This document shows positions 5,086-7,848 of a stretch of 7,848 bases of DNA, one piece after another. The DNA lies in NCBI GenBank assembly GCA_963628035.1, contig CAVGED010000074.1:1-7848 (forward strand). The letters are read 5' to 3'. Source of the DNA: 14-2 sp963628035 (GTDB taxonomy: Bacteria; Bacillota; Clostridia; Lachnospirales; Lachnospiraceae). A program made the position numbers and the translations under genes. Every line of letters starts with the position of its first letter. The first letter of the stretch is position 1. The notes beneath the pieces are model-generated. The model was not told the DNA's origin. It did not search any database and saw only the letters and a program-made list of their open reading frames with translations.

Positions 5086-7509
5086 ATGAAGAAAACAGAA
5101 CGCGAAGCGTACAGCTCTTCCCAGATAAATAACACATTGACCGTCCAGCCGACAGATGTCTCTCTCATCTCCCCGCCTGAAGGAATCCGCGGACTTTCCG
5201 ACGCTGAAGTCCGAGAGCGGACGGAGCATGGGCTTACCAACCATACGGACATCACCACTGAGAAATCCGTGGGTGGAATCGTCAGATCCAATATTTTCAC
5301 GTATTTTAACCTGATTTTCCTGATCCTGGCAATACTCCTGTGCGTGGTGGGTTCTTACCGGAACCTCACCTTTCTCCCCATCATCATCGGCAATACAGTG
5401 ATCGGTATCATCCAGGAGCTTCGCGCTAAGCGGACCCTGGACAAAATGAATATGCTGAATGCTCCGCATGCCATAGTTGTGCGGAACGGCAGCCAACACC
5501 AGATTGTCTCCGAGGAGCTGGTGAAGGATGACATCATACTGCTGACTGCCGGAAATCAGATCTGCGCGGACGCCGATGTGATCTGGGGGACCATTGCCGT
5601 AAACGAATCCCTGCTCACCGGTGAGGCGGACGAGATCAAAAAAGCTCCGGGAAGCAAGCTCCTTTCCGGCAGCTTCGTGGTATCCGGGCAATGCTACGCG
5701 CGGCTTACGCAGGTAGGGAATGACTCCTATATCTCAAGGCTGACCGCAGAGGCAAAGGCAATGGGCGACGGCGAACAGTCGGAGATGATCCGTTCCATCA
5801 ATCAGCTGGTAAAATGGATCGGCATTATCATCATCCCGGTAGCCGCCATTCTGTTTTCGCAGGCTTATTGGATCAACCACGAAGGCTTCCGAAAGAGCAT
5901 CGTCTCCATGGTAGCCGCCGTCATCGGCATGATCCCGGAAGGACTTTATCTGCTGACCACCATTGCGCTTGCCTTAAGCACCATCCGTCTGGCCAAGCGA
6001 CACGTACTCCTGCATGACATGAAAAGCATCGAGACTCTGGCACGGGTCGACATTCTGTGCGTGGACAAGACCGGCACCATCACGGAGCCGGACATGCGTG
6101 TATCAGAGGTTGTATGCAGTCGGAACTTTGACGGTCAGCCAGAGCAGCTCCTGGCCGACTATGCTGCCGCCATCCCGGACAATAACGCCACCATGCAGGC
6201 GATCCGGGAATATACGGCCACCTTGGCAGTAAGCAGCAGGAGAAGTCCTCTGTCCGCGGTTCCCTTTTCCTCCTCCCGCAAGTACAGCGCCGTCACCTTC
6301 TCGGAGGGAAGCTATCTCCTTGGCGCACCGGAATTCGTCATGGGAGATTCGTACAGTCTCATCCTTCCTGAGATCTCGCCCTACCTGAAAGGCGGTAACC
6401 GCGTTCTCCTTCTTGGAAGCTGCGATTGCCTGCTCCCAACCGGTGAACCTGCTTCGGAAGTAATCCCCCTCGGGTATGTCATCCTGGAGAATCCTATTCG
6501 GGAAAATGCAGCAGAAACCTTTTCCTATTTTAAGGAGCAAGGCGTTGCCATAAAGATCATATCCGGGGATAATGCGGAAACCGTCTCGGAGATTGCCAGA
6601 CGTGCCGGCATCGAGCATGCTGAAAATTATATTGATGTAAGCACTTTAAGAACAAAGGACGAACTGCGGGCCGCCGCAGAAGAATATACCGTTTTCGGCC
6701 GTGTGACGCCAAAGCAGAAACAATTTCTTGTTGCCGCACTGCAGAAGGCCGGTCACACCGTTGCCATGACCGGAGACGGTGTAAATGATATCCTTGCCAT
6801 GAAGGATGCTGACTGCAGTGTCGCCATGGCCTCCGGCAGTGAGGCCGCCGCACAGGCAGCGCAGGTAGTCCTTCTGGATTCCGATTTTGCCCATATGCCA
6901 AATGTAGTACTGGAAGGCCGGCAGGTAGTAAACAATATCCAGCGTTCTGCCAGTCTTTTCCTTGTAAAAAACATCTTCTCCCTGTTGATGGCGCTGTTTT
7001 CTGCCGTTTCTGCCATCACCTATCCGCTGGAGCCCGCTCAGATATCACTGATCGGCCTGTTTACCATCGGCGCGCCCGGCTTCCTGCTGGCGCTGGAACC
7101 CAACAAGAAACGGATCGAAGGCCGCTTTATGAGAAATGTCCTGCTGAAAGCTCTTCCTGCCGGGCTGACCGATGTACTGGCGGTAAGCTCTCTCGTGGTC
7201 TGCGGTAAAGTGTTTTCCCTCCCAAAGGAGGATATCGCCACGGCAGCAACCATGCTGCTGGCACTGGTTGGCTTCATGATACTCATCAAGATCAGCCATC
7301 CCTTCAACCGCCTGAAATACACCATCCTGATACTGAACGTTGTGGGACTGCTGTTTTGCGGGATCTTCCTGAGCAGTCTGTTCGCCATGAACGGAATCTC
7401 CGCCATCTGTTTCCTGCTGATGGTTGTCTTCGGATTCGCTTCGGAATCGGTATTCCGCCACCTGTCGAACCTGGCGGAGAAGCTGGATGAGAAGTTCTTT
7501 AAGCAATAG
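5086..7509 (+). CDS. P-type cation ATPase, CtpE-like (probable Ca2+ transporter)
   Basis: An 807-residue P-type ATPase in the membrane. In order: N-terminal segment with GLSDAEVRER (36-45); helices M1-M2 (about 66-110); actuator loop with LTGEADE (177-183); M3-M4 (about 243-296) with PEGL (284-287) in the ion site; phosphorylation motif DKTGTITEPD with Asp327; nucleotide-binding domain with LLGAPEFV (411-418); SGDN (493-496); hinge TGDGVNDILAMKDAD (562-576); and six further helices (about 621-789). MIPEGLYLLTT and TIGAPGFLLALEPN match the Mycobacterium CtpE group, where CtpE has been linked to Ca2+ uptake, rather than SERCA-type or heavy-metal pumps. No N-terminal metal-binding CXXC is present. 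ATG 5086 has AGAGGT five bases upstream. It is divergent from pstS and appears to be a single-gene unit. The exact ion is inferred. Confidence 0.9.
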   Translation: MKKTEREAYSSSQINNTLTVQPTDVSLISPPEGIRGLSDAEVRERTEHGLTNHTDITTEKSVGGIVRSNIFTYFNLIFLILAILLCVVGSYRNLTFLPIIIGNTVIGIIQELRAKRTLDKMNMLNAPHAIVVRNGSQHQIVSEELVKDDIILLTAGNQICADADVIWGTIAVNESLLTGEADEIKKAPGSKLLSGSFVVSGQCYARLTQVGNDSYISRLTAEAKAMGDGEQSEMIRSINQLVKWIGIIIIPVAAILFSQAYWINHEGFRKSIVSMVAAVIGMIPEGLYLLTTIALALSTIRLAKRHVLLHDMKSIETLARVDILCVDKTGTITEPDMRVSEVVCSRNFDGQPEQLLADYAAAIPDNNATMQAIREYTATLAVSSRRSPLSAVPFSSSRKYSAVTFSEGSYLLGAPEFVMGDSYSLILPEISPYLKGGNRVLLLGSCDCLLPTGEPASEVIPLGYVILENPIRENAAETFSYFKEQGVAIKIISGDNAETVSEIARRAGIEHAENYIDVSTLRTKDELRAAAEEYTVFGRVTPKQKQFLVAALQKAGHTVAMTGDGVNDILAMKDADCSVAMASGSEAAAQAAQVVLLDSDFAHMPNVVLEGRQVVNNIQRSASLFLVKNIFSLLMALFSAVSAITYPLEPAQISLIGLFTIGAPGFLLALEPNKKRIEGRFMRNVLLKALPAGLTDVLAVSSLVVCGKVFSLPKEDIATAATMLLALVGFMILIKISHPFNRLKYTILILNVVGLLFCGIFLSSLFAMNGISAICFLLMVVFGFASESVFRHLSNLAEKLDEKFFKQ

Positions 7510-7537
7510 AAAGCATGCTTCGCGAACTTTCTATTGC
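7503..7537 (+). terminator. Stem-loop overlapping the ATPase stop codon
   Basis: GCAATAGAAAG 7503-7513 pairs perfectly over 11 bases with CTTTCTATTGC 7527-7537, and the left arm includes the TAG stop. The 13-base loop contains the palindrome TTCGCGAA. The expected U tract is absent; A-rich sequence follows instead. It is best read as the 3' end structure of the ATPase mRNA, either a non-canonical terminator or a processing and stability hairpin. Confidence 0.5.
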
Positions 7538-7588
7538 CATGAAAAAGGAAAAACACGCTAAAGATTCCCCCTGTGCAAATCCGCATAC

Positions 7589-7624
7589 AGCAATATTTGT
7601 CTATAAACTGTCAAAGATATTGCT
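7589..7624. other. Dyad symmetry in the ATPase-thuA gap
   Basis: AGCAATAT 7589-7596 is the exact inverse of ATATTGCT 7617-7624, and TTG 7597-7599 with CAA 7612-7614 extends it past a two-base bulge. It is AT-rich and lacks a clear T run, so it is not a standard terminator. It lies upstream of the candidate thuA promoter and could be an operator. Function unknown. Confidence 0.4.
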
Positions 7625-7642
7625 TGCCGCTTCCCCTTATAT

Positions 7643-7671
7643 TTAATAAAATATGGTAAACAAGAGATAAT
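7643..7671 (+). promoter_or_regulatory. Candidate promoter for the ThuA gene
   Basis: GATAAT (7666-7671) resembles a -10 element, with TTAATA (7643-7648) at 17 bases as a weak -35 in an AT-rich stretch. An alternative pairing of TTGCTT (7620-7625) with TTTAAT (7642-7647) is also possible. The choice is uncertain. Confidence 0.3.
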
Positions 7672-7677
7672 ATCAAC

Positions 7678-7700
7678 AGACGCTGGCTTGCCAGACGTCT
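7678..7700 (+). other. Leader stem-loop before the ThuA ribosome site
   Basis: AGACG 7678-7682 pairs with CGTCT 7696-7700 and CTGG 7683-7686 pairs with CCAG 7691-7694. There is one bulged A and a CTTG loop, giving nine pairs. It ends eight bases before the AGGAGGTG ribosome site and does not cover it. It may protect the 5' end of the mRNA. Confidence 0.5.
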
Positions 7701-7721
7701 AGCTAACGAGGAGGTGTAGCA

Positions 7722-7848
7722 ATGCTGCATGTAACAATCTACAATGAATATGTCCATGAGCAGACCGAGGATTCTGTTCGGGCAGTCTATCCGGAGGGGA
7801 TCCATATGGCTTTGAAGAAAGCCCTGGAATGCGACGACATCGCGGTGC
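7722..7848 (+). CDS. ThuA-domain protein (trehalose utilization family), 5' part
   Basis: The first 42 codons of a gene that runs off the right edge. MLHVTIYNEYVHEQ followed by VYPEGIHMAL (residues 22-31) matches the start of ThuA-like proteins, which have a class I glutamine amidotransferase-like fold. In those proteins WNEY.HE and YPEGIH are the conserved opening motifs. ThuA is named from rhizobial trehalose utilization and is linked to disaccharide or ketosugar metabolism; the exact reaction here cannot be told. ATG 7722 has a near-perfect ribosome site AGGAGGTG (7709-7716) five bases upstream. It probably begins a separate sugar-metabolism unit unrelated to phosphate uptake. Confidence 0.88.
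   Translation, partial: MLHVTIYNEYVHEQTEDSVRAVYPEGIHMALKKALECDDIAV

Noticed and set aside
5020..5691. Minus-strand 223-residue frame opposite the ATPase
   Set aside because: The plus strand there encodes clear P-type ATPase motifs; this is an antisense open frame without recognisable domains.
7038..7586. Minus-strand frames of 182 and 153 residues opposite the ATPase 3' end
   Set aside because: They lie opposite conserved membrane helices of the ATPase and have no family features.
7601..7620. Minus-strand TTGACA (7609-7614) as a promoter -35
   Set aside because: No reasonable -10 lies at 16-18 bases, and no minus-strand gene follows it.
7611..7805. Minus-strand 64-residue frame in the ATPase-thuA gap
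   Set aside because: It covers the thuA ribosome site and its conserved first codons on the other strand; no ribosome site of its own.

Overview
The window looks like the chromosome of a Gram-positive Clostridia bacterium, most likely Lachnospiraceae-like. I infer this from the strong GGAGG-type ribosome binding sites, the lipoprotein phosphate-binding protein with permuted domain order, and the gene families present. No database search was possible.

Layout. (1) 1-182: the last codons of an AraC-family regulator, probably damaged, ending in a GC-rich stem-loop. (2) 183-521: a minus-strand relic encoding a heptad-repeat coiled coil, with stop codons just upstream in frame and no ribosome binding site. 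(3) 567-4758: a complete minus-strand phosphate uptake operon in the order pstS-pstC-pstA-pstB-phoU, closed by a stem-loop terminator. (4) 4759-5085: a divergent control region between pstS and the next gene. (5) 5086-7509: a plus-strand P-type ATPase of the CtpE-like group, thought to move Ca2+. (6) 7510-7721: an intergenic stretch with several dyads. (7) 7722 to the right edge: the start of a ThuA-domain gene.

How the genes work together. PstS captures phosphate outside the membrane, PstC and PstA form the channel, PstB supplies ATP hydrolysis, and PhoU links the transporter to phosphate signalling. The divergent region carries two groups of 11-bp-spaced TTAACA/TTTACC-like repeats. One group is oriented toward pstS and the other toward the ATPase, where it abuts a clear TTGACC-17-TACAAT promoter. 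This suggests that the ATPase may belong to the phosphate-starvation regulon.

The two most notable points are the PstS domain order (the usual C-terminal half comes first) and the possible Pho control of the ATPase. The permuted PstS order is one I recall from streptococcal PstS, so it is unusual relative to the E. coli type but probably not new. I saw no CRISPR array, tRNA, rRNA or intact insertion sequence.
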